Part shown: positions 43,457 through 59,365 of the stretch, piece by piece | Layout of the letters: every line of letters starts with the position of its first letter | Numbering within the stretch: position 1 is the first letter of the stretch | NCBI GenBank assembly: GCA_023101885.1 | Contig: JALPQD010000402.1 | Span: forward strand, 1,912,761-1,976,760 | Length of the DNA stretch: 64,000 nt | Direction: 5' to 3' | From: Typhlomys cinereus | Lineage: Eukaryota; Chordata; Mammalia; Rodentia; Platacanthomyidae | Translations under genes and position numbers: made by a program | The notes under the pieces: generated by a model | Told to the model about the DNA's origin: nothing | Seen by the model: the letters and a program-made list of their open reading frames with translations, nothing else | Databases searched by the model: none

Positions 43457-46215
43457 CGACCTATCGCAGATGGACCCGATTGGCCTTGGGAACGGCCCCA
43501 GCTTAGTAGCAATCCCTTCCTTGGAAGGGCATCGCTCCTGGCATCTCTTCCGCTGCCTTCGCCGTCCTTCCCAGAGCGGGCCTATCCCAACATGCTGCAT
43601 TTCCAGCTCGCCCACTGGGCTGGGCACTCTAGACCAGGAGGGGCGTCTCACTCCCACCTGCAACTTCTGGGGAACCCTTCCGGTGACACCCACACGGGCT
43701 TGCAGGACGCTTCCTGCGAGAGCCCACCCACGTTTAATTCATCTGGAAAGGCTGGCACTTCCGCCCCGCACCCACCACTCCACCCCACACTGACACAGCT
43801 GTACCGGCACCTCCGCGCTTGCCACCCCGGCGGGGACCCGGCTCCACAAAACAATTCCCCTCCCTCGTGCGCTTTTTCTGCTTTTTTTTGCCACGCACTC
43901 CAAAATTCGCTCCCTTGAATATTTTCCTCCGCCTACTCCTTTCTCCTTTTTCCCTTGATGCGGCAGGTTGCTCACCATGTCTCTGTTTTCCTTTTTTCTG
44001 GTGATTTGTTTCCTGCCCCTACTCCTTCTATTATTGTAAACCATCAGCTGTTTCTTTCGTGAACCAACTATTTGCCCACTTCCCAAAAACGACCCCTCAT
44101 CTGCCTGCCAGCTCTCTTTCTCTCTCTCCTCTTCTCTTTCTTTCTCTCTTCTTCTCTCTCTCTCTTCTCTCTCTCTTTCTCTCAATTCAGTCTCTCTCAC
44201 CCCCCTTTGGTTACCTGGTTGCTGCCCAGCCCGCCCACTTGCCCTGAAAATGTCTTTCCTGCAACTTGGATGGCAAAACAGCCCTGCCACACCTTGCACC
44301 CCCTCTCCACCTGACTGAATTGGCGGAGGTTTTGACGTCATTCTTTGCTCTTCCTGTGTTCTCTAGAGATGATGGTTCTGTACTCCTGTTGGAAAGGGTA
44401 TTGGCTTTGTGCAGTGTGCACTTTTTCTCTGCTGGGTATGACTTGATCCTGAGCTGCGAGGAAACGGTGCGGTGGTATGCTCTCTGAGTGGTAAGGGTGG
44501 GTTGGGAAACTGGAGGGGTCTTCCTTTGGCTACTCTGCTGTTGACCAGATTATACCTCCTCCCTTTGATCCATTGTAGCTATTTTCTCTCTCGCCTAGCT
44601 CCAGCTCCCCTTTGGCAGCTAGTGGCCGACTAAAGTGGACCGTTAAAGGTGAAACACGTGGCGCACCGCCACCCCCCTCACACGTCCTGCTCCCGTGAGC
44701 AGCAGATGGGACCCCCCAGCAGGCCTGCGGCGGCGACCAAAGGACACGACAGGACCAACGGGGCAAGATGTAACGGCACCTTCCCCCTACTAGCACCGTG
44801 GGACTGGAGGGCGGTGAGGAGGGGAGCCTGGCCCGAGGCCCGGCCCGACAGTGAGGAGCCAAGCGAAGGCTTCACAGGCCAGACAGCAAACGAGCGCAAG
44901 CTGCTACCCCTGAACGCAGACCCACCGACCGAAAACAACAGTACCTTTGGCCGGCACCCCCTCTTCCCTCCCCTGCCCACTTAGCCTCCATAGGCGTGCT
45001 GTGATCCCCCCACAACGCAGGCCGGCTCCAAACCCACCTCGCTCGCACCACCTGGCCCTACAGGCACGGGTCCTCCTCCTGCGACCCCTGAACCCCTGGC
45101 TCTGCACCGTTCCACCGAGCTGGCTGATCCTCCGTACCCCAACGAGGGCTCCCACGTACACTCCTGGCACCCCATCGCCCCCCACGCACACCAACATGTC
45201 CATGGGACCCCACCGCTCTGAGGGCCCGGCCAACTCCAACCTTTACTTCCACCGGGTCCGGGAGGCACCAGCCTCTGCACGCCCAGTGTCCCCGTTGCCA
45301 CGCCCCAGCCCAGCCCACGACCACACGAACCACTCCTGGTCCCCAGGGATGCAAGGACCACCACCGCCTTCAGGGAACCCTGCCCTCGCCCCAAGGAAAC
45401 ACAAGAGCCCCAGGGAGAACCAAGAAGCACATTCCAGAGCATGCCGAAGACGACGCCCAGGACCATACCCCTGCCAAAGAACGATTCAAAATGCCCCAAC
45501 AGGCACCACACCACACAAACAAACTCCACGGCTCGGTAGCACGAGAAAGAAGACGGGACAGATACATACAAGGGCTAGAGCCGAAGACACAGAGACTTGA
45601 TAGGAGAGATTGAGGAGAGAGATGGATGAGCGGGAGAGAGACCGTGAGAGAAACAGAATGTCAACAACTGATACCCATTATCCCGGAGCAAGGACCCCGG
45701 CTTCATGCAAAAGCTGCACGGCATTATCTGCTCAGCCATTCCCTCAGAGGGAAAGGTGTTTGTTGTCGACATGTGTGCATTGTGAAGTGTTATGTGGCTT
45801 GGGGGACCGGGCGGGTACTCTCTCTTTCGCCAAACCCGTAAGGATGTGTGTGGACGTGCTCTGCGATGACGGACCAGCCAGAGCACAGCCAGCCCAACGC
45901 GCACGTCCCTGCGCCCCAGCCCCCCGAGAGGTTCCTCTGCATCTCCGGCATCCCACGGGGAGGAATACAGCGTTTGCTTTCTTTTGCTCCTCAATTTTTT
46001 GTTGGGCTTTTGTAGCGGCCCTTGGTTTCCTTTGTATGTTTTTGGTCCCGTCTTCCCTCTCTCCTCTCGCCGTATTTTATTCTGTGAGGAGTGTGGCACA
46101 CAATTGCTTTGACAGTCCGGACCGATTTCAATTCTTATTGTGTTGAACTCTTGGAGAACCTAGTCCTTCCTTGCACCCTTCACCTACACACCCTCTCGCT
46201 ATGCTCAGTTCCTGC

Positions 46216-46268
46216 TTTTTTTGTTTTTTTTTCTTTTTTTTTTTTTTTTTTGTTTTTTTTTTTTTTCG
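46216..46268. repeat. Poly-T block
   Basis: T run with a few interruptions, absent from the corresponding position of every left-array unit. Confidence 0.9.
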
Positions 46269-46634
46269 TCTCTTCCTTTTTATCCCTCCTCGCCCCAAGA
46301 GTGCCAGAGCAGATGCGAGTTCTGGCAGTTCCCGTGTATATGGCAGGCTAGTGTCTTGTGCCAATTGGATTTTATAAGGCAGTTTGCTGTGTATTGTTCC
46401 CCATGGCATATCTGCAGTGGATGGTTTGGCATTGTCTATGTTGTGGCTGTTGTTTTGGCTTAGTTTGAGCCTTCTGGGGCGCTTACCTTTGGGCCACTTT
46501 CCTATTAGTCTCTGGGACAGCGTGGATTGTGTTAGTCGTGTGGACCCGGTTTGTGCTTACCCTGGCTAGGCTAGTCCTTCTTGATCTCGTGCTTCTGGCC
46601 ATCCCACTATGGATTGTTGATGTCTTAGCCTTGC

Positions 46635-47882
<1,248 letters not shown>

Positions 47883-49449
47883 ACTGACCTCAGTGGTCCG
47901 AGACCTGTCTAAGCTGGGAAAGCCCCAGGGAGGCGGCAAAAAAACCTTCCTTTGGAAGGCACGCGCTGGTCGGCTTCCGCTGCCGCCTCCCAGATCGGCC
48001 ATCCCAATTCCCCAACATGTCTTGCATCCAGCGTCGGCCCAATGGCTGGGCACTAGCCCATGGATGTGCCGCTCTCACCCTGTCCAACTGGTGTGGGGGT
48101 ACACGTTCCTGGGACACTCCCACGGACTTGCATGGACGCTCCTGCAGAGAGGCCCACCCAATGATTTTCCATGGAAAGAGCTGTGGCCGTCGCCCCGCCC
48201 CCACCACTCTCACTTTTGAACAGCTTCCCCCGCACTGCGCTGCCATCCCGGGGACCGTTTTAAAAATTACCCCTCCCGTGGTCCGTCTTTCCTGCTTCAC
48301 GCACCAAAGCCCCTGAATATCCTCCCCGCCCTAACCCTCCTTTCCCCCGACATGCTCAGTTGCCCCCTAGTGCCTCGTTCTCTTCGGTGACTTTTCTGCC
48401 CCACCCACCCGAAACATCTAGCTGCCGTGAACCAAACCTCTGCCCACTTCCAAAAGACCCCTCCCTCCGCCTGCAGCTGCTCTCTATCTCTCTCTCTCTT
48501 TCATCTACTCTCTCAAAGCCCTCAACCCTCACCATGCGTTCCAACCTGGCGCTTGCCCGCCCCCCCACCCCACCCCGCCCATTGCCCTGGAAATTCTTCC
48601 TTGGGCAATCTGGACGGCATAACACCACTTGCCCACACTTCCCCCTCGCACCTGATCTGATTGCGCGAGTTTGCAACCTATCCTGCTCTCATGTGTCAGG
48701 AGAGAGGTTCGACCCTTGGAAAGGGACGGATTTTGGCCGTTTGTGCACTTTCCTTCTGGTGTAGAGATGATCCTGCGAGCTGAGAGGGAAAGGGGCGGAT
48801 GATCCTGAGGTGGAAACGTGAAGTTGGAGGGGCACCATCTGGCACCTTCGATGACCAGAAAACCCCCTCTGACCATGGAGGTATCTCCCTGCTATCTTCC
48901 AGCCCCCTGGCTAGCCCGTCGCGATAGGGTTGGGATCAAGGTGCCAGTGGGCACGCTACCCATCAATGTTCCGCTCTCGTGAGCAGAAGATGGGCGTAGC
49001 GGAGGAGGACATGGAACAGAAGGATGGGGGCCAAAGACTTCAACGGACTCCTATAGAGGTCGGGTTGGAAGGGGGTGGGATGGTGATGCTGGGGGCGGGT
49101 GACAGGAGCGAGATAGAAGACAGCTAAGGCAGACAACAAAGGCGGACGGGTGCTGGAACGCAGAATTAGAAAGAAATACACCAGGACTTGGGACCGGCAC
49201 GTCTTTCCTTTATGCATTTTATTGCTTCTCTTCGGGTGCTTGTGATCCTGAACTTAAGTCTGTTGGCTAACAATTAACTCTCTGCATTCCTGTCCTCCAT
49301 GGCTTACTGGTTCTCCTGTCTGACCTGAACCTTCTGTGTTTGTTGGCATCCGTTCCCTGCGATTTGGCTCTGATCCTTTTCTCGTATTTTTCCGCTACTT
49401 TTGACCGGGCTCCCACGTTGACCACCTCCCCTGCACCCCACTCGCCCCC

Positions 49450-49502
49450 TTTTTTGTTTTTTTTTTTTTTTGTTTTTTTTTTTTCTTTTTTTTTTTTTTT
49501 CC
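49450..49502. repeat. Poly-T block
   Basis: Second T-run block, in a body region of inverted unit 2. No counterpart in the left array. Confidence 0.85.
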
Positions 49503-50916
49503 GAGCACTATCAAAGGCCTTGGTTGACCCTTCATGTGGGGCATTCAACTTTTCGATTCCATCTGGGTGGGAATGTAAGGCTTGGTCAGCCAAGTTATGT
49601 GCCAGCCCGCAAGCTGCAATGAAAGAACACTTTCCGGCTCACCGGTGCTTGCAAGGACACCCACATTGCTCTTCAGTGGATACCCACGCTGTCTTGACCA
49701 GGGTAATACCACATAGAGCTCCCAGGGAGAGAAACACGTAGAAGCATCATGCCCAAGAGGTATTGCGAAGAGAAGCTTCCTAGTGAAACGAACGATCAAA
49801 ATGTTTCCTAATACAGTGGCTAAATCACACACTAAAACCAACTCCATGGACGGTGAGCATGATATGAGGAGGGATCAAGTACATACATAAGGTTTAATAG
49901 AGACGAATTTAGACACAGAGGCCTTGAGGAGAGAGTAGAGATGAGAGAGAGGGCGAGCAGAGACAGTCGCGAGAAACCAGGACTGTCAACAAACGACCTA
50001 ACCCCATCACCCCCCGCGCGCAGGACAAAGGACCACCCGGCTTCATTGCAAACGCTCCGCAAGCGGAAAATACGGCCCAGCACATCCCTAAGAAGAGGAG
50101 GGTGTGTTGTCCCCAGGTGTGCATTCGTCCAGTGGCTATGTGCCGTTGCGCCCGAGCGCACCTGGGAGCGTCTCTCTACCTGCCCAGCCCCCATCGGGAT
50201 CTCCCTACTGCCCCCCCCCCCCCTTTACTTTGTGTGGCTTGTATCTCTGCGATTGCGACGTCATGAGTACGAATTTAGGTATTTTTTAGGTTCTTCGTCT
50301 TCTTGGTGTTGATTTTTGCCTGGTTATTTCTAGGTTGAGGTAGGAGGAATACAGCGTCTTCGCCCCTTTAATGTGGGGCTTGTATGTGGGTATCTCGGCC
50401 GGAGTGGTTCTGTATTTCCTCATCTCTTCCTATCCCTGAATCTTGTGAGAGTGGGCACCCCAATGCCTTCGAACAGGCCCGGAACCTGAGTTCAACTCTG
50501 GTGGTGGAATTCTCTGGAGATCCCCAGTCCTTACCCGCCCACCACACACCCATCCTCGGATTTTTTCACCGCCCTTTCCCATGGCCCCTCGCCCCCAGAA
50601 GCCAGAGAGAGGAGTCTGGCTATCTTCGTGATAGGCAGCCAGTGCTGGCCAATGAAAGGGACGTGTAGGTTATGCCTACCTAGCAATCAGGCCCAGTGAC
50701 GCCCCGGACCCCGCGCCGTTGTGGGCGGCCCCCCGGACACGGAGCCCCGCTGGGGCCGCACCCCTGAACGCCCCCAACCTCCGTCCCCTGGGACCAGGGC
50801 GTCCCGTGCCCCAGCCCGCCGGACCCCTGCCCGCTGCACCCTGGCAGGCCCGCCTCTGACCGTCTCCCCCCCGCTGCAGCGCGGCACCCCACCTTGGAAC
50901 CCTCCCCGTGAGCTCT

Positions 50917-51726
50917 ATGCGTTTAAGGACAGGCGCGCCCACAGCAGAAAATTGCTTGATAGCAGCTCTCAGCGCCCTCCTCGCAGCATGGGGACGGGTG
51001 TGAGCATATGCAGGGACTTCGCCTGTGCTTTCGCTGGAGGGCATCATTGGGGTGGTGTGGGAGGACTGCCTCCTCCATGCCCCCCGGCTGTCCGGTCCCC
51101 CACCCCCAAGGCACGTGGACCCCCCCCCCCCCCCGCGTAGACACTGCCCCACGCCCACGCCGCGCACCGACGGCCCCGCGCGCCGCACGCCCCGCGCCCC
51201 CACCCCCCCCCCCCACGACCCCCCCCCCCCCCGCCCCGCCACAGAGAGTGGAACAAAGCCCCACGCGCTGGCAGACCCTGCTCCCCCCGCCGGCTTCTGG
51301 TGTTGTGTCTGTTTCTTCGTTGTATTGGGGCGGTGGCGCCGACCCCGCAAGCTCCCCCACGCAACACCCCCATCCCCCCCTAGCCACACCCCCCGCCCCG
51401 CTACCGGTCGTTGGTAGATGCTTTTGGGAAGAGAGTGGAATTTGAAAACTGTCTGCTCGTTTGCTCTTCCCAACATGCTTTTCCTACAGATCCCAGCCCA
51501 CCGCAGCTCAGACCGCGCTCCCTCCAGCACCACCTGGACCCAGCATGCCCGGCCCGCCGGCCGACCGTCCCCACAACCCAGTCTATTCGCGGACCCCCCC
51601 CAAAGCCTCGCTCAGGGCCCGCCCTCGCTGGGTCCCGCCGGCAAACCACCCGCCCCCAATGATGCGGCTCCGCTCATGGCCAAAGCTCCCTCCGCGGACA
51701 AGCGGATCAAACACACAACTTTGTGA
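50917..51726 (+). pseudogene. Inverted coiled-coil ORF remnant 3
   Basis: ATG at 50917 (ATGCGTTTAAGGACAGGCGC), gcttgatagcagctctcagc and atgcagggacttcgcctgtg are clear. The middle is C-rich junk. The end gctcatggccaaagctcc ... gatcaaacacacaactttgtg is clear. Upstream, the inverted promoter has ggccaatgaaagggacg at 50647. Confidence 0.6.
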
Positions 51727-54676
51727 CTGACCTCCGCGCATGAGAACCTGCTAAAGCCGGAATAGCCCCAGGAGGCGCAACCCTTCCTTGCAGGCATCGC
51801 GGCTGGCACTCTTCTCGCTGCCGCCTCCCAGATCGGGCCTATCCCCACACATGTCTTGCATCCTTGTTTTCCAGCTCGCCCAAGGCTGCACTATGCCCTC
51901 GGAGGGTTGCCCGCTCCCACTGCCCAACTGGTGCGGGACACGTTCCTTTGTGGACACTCACACGGGACTTTGGCAGGGGAGCTCTGCAGCGAGCCCAACC
52001 AAGTGATTCATCGGATAATGAGCTGGCACGTCGCCCCGCCCCCAGCACTCTCACACTGAACAGCTCTCCCGCTGCTACTCCTGGGACCGTAAAAAATACC
52101 CCTCCCGTGCGCTTTCCTGCTGCACGCACCAAATGCCCCTAAATCCTCCCCCACCCTCACCCTTCCTTGCCCCGACATGCAGTTGCCCACCCAGTCCGTT
52201 CCTTTTCGGTGATTTTCTGCCACCCCCTCCCCCCCCACCCCCCGCAAACACACAGCTGCCCATGAACCCCCAACCTCTTGCCACTTTCTTCTATATTTAA
52301 TTTGGGTTTACCCCTCCACTCACCGCCTACCTGCCCAGAGCTCATCCTCCTCCCCCCTCTCTCCCTCCCTCTCCTCAAAACGCTCAACACCTCACATTGC
52401 CCGTTACCCTGGGTGCTTCCCACCCGCGATTTGCCTGAATTCTTCCTGCACACTTGGACCGGCAAACACCCTTGCCACACCTTCACCCCCCACTCACCCA
52501 ACGACCCTGATTGGCCGAGGTTCTGCACCTCATCCTGCTCTCCTGTGTCCTGTGAGAGATGTTTCCGACATTTGAAAAGGGAAGGATTGGAATGGGCACT
52601 TTTTCTCCTTCTTTGGTTAGATGATCCTGAGCTGAGAGGAAAGGTCCGATGATCCTGAGGGGAAAACGTGATTAGTTGGAGGTGGCATGGCACCTGCGTA
52701 TGAACCAGGAAACCCCTCCCTTGACCATGAGTATCCTTCCGCTAGCTCCAGCCCCCGGGGCACCGTGGCTGATAGGGTGGAGTTTTGGCGATCGGTGGAG
52801 ATCAAAGGTGCCAACGTGGACGGCATCCCCCATCAGTCCTGCCTCGTGAGGCAGAAGAGGGAGAGGCCGGAGGAGACATGGAAAACGTAATGGAGGGGCA
52901 ATGGCAAGACTCAACGGTACGCTTTCCCAGAGGTCGGGTTGGAGGGGGTGGGAGGGTAGGCCCCCTGGGGACCGGCCGGCGAAGGCTGGAGAACGGAAAA
53001 GCCTTACCAGGCAGACAGCACAAACCGAGGCAAGGGACTGCAGGAACCGCACGCGAACCCGAAAACACCAGGGCCTTTGGACGGCACCTCCTTTACTCAC
53101 TTTAGCTCCCCTGGGTGCTGTGATCCACAAGCGGTGGCTCCCCAACACTTTCTCTGCGTCCTGGCCTCAGCACTGGTCTCCTGCCGACCTGAAACCCTGG
53201 TTGGCCAACCGTCCCTGAGGATGGCCTGATCCTCCGTTACCGCCCGAGGGGCTCCCACGTTGACACTCCTGCACATCGCCCGAGGCAACAAATTTCCATG
53301 GGACCCCGTGTGGGTGGCACTAAACCTTTCATTCCACCTGCGCGGGGCGCCTTGGGAAGGCAAGGATGGCAGCCCCCAGATTAGTTGCCCAGCCCCAGCC
53401 CCAGCACGACACAGCCCAAGAAACACTTCCCTGCGCCACGGGGCTGACACCCCACGGACCAACCACCCACCAGCACTTCCAGGGAAAACCCACCCCGCCC
53501 CCTGCCCAGGCGAAAAATCACAATGAGCCAAAGGGAGAACCGGGAGAACACCAAGAGCACATTCCCAGAGGTATGCGAAGAGAAGCCCAGTAAAAAGAAC
53601 GATCAAAATGTCTCAAACAGGAAAACACCACACAAAAAACCTCCAAGCCGGAGGCCCGGATAAGAGAGGTGACAGATAATACCAGGATATAGAGACGAAG
53701 GACCATCAGAGGGACTGAGGGATGGATGAGGAGTAGAGAGAAGCGGCGATTTTGATTCTCTGATTGGACAGTGAGTGAGAAACAGAAATGTCACCACCGA
53801 TACCCATATCCCGGTCTGGAGAAAGGGGGACCCCGGCTTCATGCAAAGCTGCCAAGGCCCAAATTCCGCTCAGCCATCCCTAAGAGAAGGAGGGTTTTTG
53901 TTGTCCCACAGGTGTGCTATTGTTCAAGTTGGTTTAGGTGGCTTGGGTGGACCTGGGAGTCTTCTCCTTGCCACGCCATCGGTGATGTGGGGTTGGCGTA
54001 CTCTTCGAGAGAAGCAGAGAGAAAGGCCGTCCTGGGTGATGCTTGGATTCTAGGATGAGGAGCGTGCCTACTAGCGTCTTCTGCCTCTCATGTGTGGGCT
54101 TGTAGTGGACCCTTTGCGCCCCGCGCCCCGGGTTCCCGTATTCCCCCCACCTCTACCCCTACCTACCGCATTTCTTGTGATGAGGTGGTTGCCTACACAA
54201 TGCTTCTGACAGCCGGAACTGATAGGTCAACTCTGGTCGGATACTCTGGCGAACCCAGTCCCTCTCCCCCCGCCCCACCACCCCCACACCACCCCTCCCT
54301 ATGCGCCTACCCGCCCTCTCTCCCCCCATGCCCATCGCCCCAGAAGCCAGGCGATGGATGTCTGCATCGTGATAGGCAGGCTCAGTGCTGGCCTAATGAA
54401 AAAAGGACTGGTAGGTTTTCTTGCCACAGCAAGCCCAGCTAGTGAGTGGCTAGCCGTTGTGTCGGCGGGGCATGTGAGCCGCTTGTCCGCCCCCCGCGCT
54501 GCCACCTGAGCCCCCATTCGTCCTGGGTGACAGCGGTTGTGATGCGGGATCCACTGGTTCCACCTGCGCCAGCGCAGACTCTCCTCGCGGTCCACGTCCA
54601 CCCCCCGGCCCCTTTTTTTTTTGGTCTTTTATGCTGTGGCATCTCATTTTGGACCCCCCCGCTGAGCCACCCCTCC

Positions 54677-55388
54677 ATGCGTCCCCCCACACACCGCGAC
54701 AGGGCGCCCCCCACACCGCCCCGCCACCCAACCTTCCCCCTGATTAGCAGCCTCTCATCTGCCTCTCTCGCCGCATGTGCCGGTGTTTTGAGGAAAATGA
54801 AGGGACTTAGTCCCTGTGCTTCGTCGGAGGGATCTCTGGGGGGGGGAGGCTGCCTCTCAGCCCCAGGCTTTGTTGGCCCCAAGGATGCGTATGAGGTTAG
54901 GAATTGCTTTACGCCCGGGTTTCAAGCTGCCGGCGAGGCAATCGCGCCAGCGAGGGAAAGCTTCCAGGGCTGGATGATTGTCCCCGCGGCAGGGTAGGTT
55001 TGGCGTGCCCTTCTGTCGCCGGTAGGGGTCTGAGCGGCGCGCCCCGACAGCCCAGCACCCCCACTCCCCCCCCAGCACCCCCCGCGCACTACCCCCGGCG
55101 GGCGATGCCCGGGCACTCCCAAGAGCGTGGAAATGCGCTTGCCCCAACACGCTTCCTATCAGCTCACAGCAGCTTGGCATGCGGGGCTCCTCAAAGCAAC
55201 TGGTATCCTACCCTTGCGGTGCCGTTTGCGATGTCCCAACACCAGTCTCTTGCGGACCCCAAAACAACCTAAGCTTTCGAGGTCCGCTCCTGCTGGGTCG
55301 CGGCAAACCCACCGCCAAGAAGGCGGGCTCCGCTCATGCCACAGCTCTCCTTGCTGGAGTACATAAGAGGATCATATACACACAATTG
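54677..55388 (+). pseudogene. Inverted coiled-coil ORF remnant 4
   Basis: Start region atgcgtccccccac (54677), gattagcagcctctc, atgaagggacttagtcc, ggcaatcgcgccagcgag, then cgcttgccccaacacgcttcc, aaggcgggctccgctcatg and aagaggatcatatacacac. Multiple indels. Confidence 0.55.
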
Positions 55389-58300
55389 ACTGCTCCTCAG
55401 CGGTCAGAGGACCTTGCCGGGTCTAAGCCGGGGAAAGCCCCAGGAGTGCGCAAACCTTCCTTGGAAGGCATGCTGCTCTGGCCACGCTTCGCTGCCTGCC
55501 TCCATGATTCGGGCCTATGCCCAAACATGTTCTGGCATCAGCGTCGTCCCACGGGTTCAATATGGGCTGTGTACTTAGCCCAGGGGGTGCCTCGTACCTC
55601 CATCTGCCCCCCCAACTGGTGGGGACCCGTTCCTGGGACACCACACGTGACCTGCCCACGCGCTCCCTGCCGAGAGCCACCCACCCAAGTGCCCATTCCC
55701 CCCCCCGCGACAAGACGCTGGCCACGTCGCCACCCCCCGCCCACCGCCCCCCCAGCACTCTCCAACCCCTGCCCTGAACAGCTCTCCCCGCTGCCCACCC
55801 CCGCCGGGGACCCGTTAATATCACCATACCCCCCTCTCCCTCCCTGACGCCCTTTCCCTGCCCCTGGCCACCCCCCGCACCATTATCTTGCCCCTGATCA
55901 ATATCCCCACCTTTTCACCCTTCCTTTTCCCCGACATTGCTTCGTGCTCCCCCGTCCCGTTCCTTCTGTTGATTTGGATTTTTTTGCCTCCTCTCCACCC
56001 CGATTGAAACACAGCTGTCCTTATGAACCTAAGCTCTTCTTTGCCCCACTTCAAAATGATCCCCTCCATCCGCCTGCAGCGCTTCTCTCTCTCTCTCTCT
56101 CTCTCTCAAAGCTTCAATCACATTGTGTGACTGGGTTTGCTTCCACCCGCGATTGGGCCTCTGAATTCTTCCTGGCTATACTGGACGGCAACACCCTTGC
56201 ACACTTTCCCCTCCCCCCCCCCCCCCCCCCATCCCAACTGACTGAACTGACTTTATTGGCCGAGGTTTTGCACCTCAGCCTGCTTCTTGTTTCCTGGAGA
56301 GAGGTTACGACCCCTTTGGACAGGGCAGGATTGGCAGTGCACTTTTCCTTCTGGGTAGATGACCAGATGACTCCTGAGATCGACCGACGAAAACCGGGTG
56401 CCGATCGCCTCCTGAGCGGGCAACCGTGATATTTCATGTTGTGAGTGTGGCTTTTTACTGGCACTTGCGTTATTTTGACCCAGAAACCCCCTCCCCTGAC
56501 CCCATGGACGCGTCATCACCTCCCTGCCTACGCTCCACCGCCCTGGCCCAGCACAGTGCGACCGATAGGGTGGACGATTCACCAACGGTGCAACGTACGG
56601 CGCCAAGCACCCCCATCAAGTCCAGCATCCCTGCTGCAGAGCCAGACTGGGGCAGAGGCGGGAGGAGACACGGAAAAAGAAGGAGGGGGCATGACTCAAA
56701 ACGGACCACTTTCCTTATAGATGTAGGGTTGGAGGGGGTGGGAGGGAGGGCTGGGGGTTGGAGGCTGGGACAGAGGAGAATGTAAGCTTAAAGGCAGCCA
56801 GCATACAGAGGAAGGGTGCTGGAACGCAGGAAATAAACAGGACTTTGGATCGGCATACTCTTTCCTGGACTAGCTCCCTTGTGGTGCTGTGATCCACACG
56901 CGGGTGTGCTCCCAAAAATCTATGCGTCCTGGCTCTCCAGGCACTGGTCCATGCGTCCCTGAACCCTGGTTTGGCCACCGTTCTCCTGAGATGGCTGATC
57001 CTCCGATTACCGCACGAGGGCCCACCGTGAACACTCCGCACCCCCTCGCTTCCGATGCATACCATAATGGGTCATGGGACCCCCGTCTTTGTGGGGGCAC
57101 TCAACTTTCATTCCACTGGGTTGGGTAAGGAAGGCTGGCAGCCAGTTTAGTTTGCCAGCCAGCCCAGGCACGAAAGAACACTTCCTGGCCCCGGGCTGCT
57201 AAGGTACACCCACCACAGCCTTCGGGAACCCACGCTGCCCAGGGAAACACAAGAGGCCCAGGGAGAAAACACAGACAGCCCCACATTCCCCACGCGGAGA
57301 GAAGACAAGACAGGCCCAGCCTCAACAGACACAACCGATCCAAAAATGTCAAACAGGCTAACACACACACACAAAAAAACTCCAAGACGGGAGCCAGACA
57401 CCAGCAAAGAGAGGACAGATACACTCACAGACATAGAGGAACGCACGCCCCAGAGCCCACCTTGCGGCGAGAGGAACGAGCAGAGACCCCCCGCAGAGGG
57501 AGACATGACGACCGACAGTGAGAGAAAACCAGCCATACTGTCCCCCAATACCCACACCGCCATATTACCATTTTTGTTTGTTTTTTTACCCCCTTTTTTT
57601 GTGGTCGATATAGGTTTACCTACGGCTTTCATGCAAAGAGGTTCACGGCATAATTTCGTCCAAGCCCTCTCTTATAGATGCTTGGAGGGTGTGTTGTCCT
57701 AAGGTGTGCATGTTCATTTTAGTTTGGTATGTGGCTTGGGACCTCTGGGTTAGTCTCTCTTCATTTGTCTCATATGCTTCATCGGTGTATTTTTGTTGTT
57801 TTTTTGTTGGTTATTCTCGTTACTTTTGTCGTATTGATTTGAAGCTTATGAGAAGAAAGGCCGTCCTGGTGAGTCGGATTCTAGTATGAGGAGGAGGAGG
57901 ATATACATGGTTGCTTCTGCCCTCCATTGTGTGTTTGCCTTGTAGTGGACCCTGCCCGGGTTTCCTGTATTCCACTTCTCTATCCCGAATCTGTCGCGAG
58001 TTGTGGCACACAAGCTTCCTGACAGCCCGGCACCTGCAGTCAAACCTCTGGTGGAACTCTGGCAGGACCCCACGTCCTTCCCCCCCGCCCAACACCAACA
58101 CCCCCCCCCCCTCCTATGGCTCACCCCGCCCTTCCCCTCTTCCTTTTTGCTCTTCTCTCGCCCCCAGAAGGCCAGTCGTATGTCAGTAGGTCGTATGGTT
58201 CATTCCCGGATTAGTGTCTTAGGCTTTTTAGTGTCGTGGCTTCATTATGAAAGGTATTCGGTTATTGTTGTTTTAGTGGTTTATTGTCTTCTACAGACCA

Positions 58301-58556
58301 ATCATGCTATGTTTGATGGGTCATTGTCCTTTTTTTTGTTTTTGTTTGGGCGTGGCGCACGTCGAGCCTTGCCTTTGGGGCCCGCCACCTCTGTAGCCCC
58401 CCATTAGTCCTTGGGACAGCGGGTTTGTTTGAGCTTTTGGGACCTGGTGCAATCCGTGCAGGCATTATGTTACTTGATGTTCTTTTTCGTCGGTTACATG
58501 CGGTTGTCTGTGTTGCTCCAAATATGTGTGATTATTTTTTTTTTGTCGAGTACCCT

Positions 58557-59365
58557 ATGCGTCACGGACAGTGCGCTGTTGCTTCTCACAAGCAGACCCA
58601 CACTTCGCCCCCTCCCGCTAGACCCGCCTCCTCACGCGCCTTCCCTGCCCACACGCAGCTTGGGACTTGTTTACTTCATCGGTGGTGGGTTATTGTAGAA
58701 TTATTGCATGTGGTACTCTTCGATATGTGATTTCTGTCTTTTTTTGTTTTTTTTTTGAGGGGTTATTATTCCTGGTGTTTGTTTTTTGGTGTGAGGATGT
58801 TCTCTCTCAGCCCACCATTGGCTTTTGTTGTTCGCTCGCCTTATTAGGTATATGTGGATTTGGTTTTTTTAGATTATGTTCTACTGCTTCCCTTTTTTGG
58901 TTGTTTTTTTTTAGCGCCGGCGAGTGCCAAAGCCCCCGCACCCCCCACCACGCGAGTAGGCAACGCCCCAGGCTGGATGCATGTCCACGCGGCAGGTGGT
59001 TGCGTCGCTGGAGGGTGCGATGGCTGCGCCCTGATAGCCAGCCCCCCCCTCCCTAGCACCTCCCGTCCGTCTACCGGCGTGTGGAGAGCGGGCGGAACAA
59101 TGGTGAAGTAGCGTGAAAAAAGCGCTTGCTCTCCAATAACAGCTTCCTAAAGCTTCCAGCAGCCTGCTGTCATGCGGTATCCTCAGCAATGTGAACCATT
59201 CTGCGGGCCGGCGGTATGTTCCACACCTCAGTCTCTGCGGACCCACGCTCGTAGGGCGACCTTGCTGTGGTCGCGGGCAAACCCACCGCCAAGAGGCGGG
59301 CCTCCGCTCATGGCCACAAGCACCTCCGGAGTTACAAAGGATCAAACCACTACATATGTTGTATT
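58557..59365 (+). pseudogene. Inverted coiled-coil ORF remnant 5
   Basis: Start atgcgtcacggacagtgcg; a T-rich replacement follows at 58670-58915; then gcgccggcgagtgccaaag, a 59115 cttgctctccaataacagc segment and gcgggcctccgctcatggcc ... gatcaaaccactacatatg. Confidence 0.5.

Noticed and set aside
43980..46600. Open frames in inverted unit with no left-array counterpart
   Set aside because: They fall in error-laden copies of the unit body and are not reproduced in other copies.
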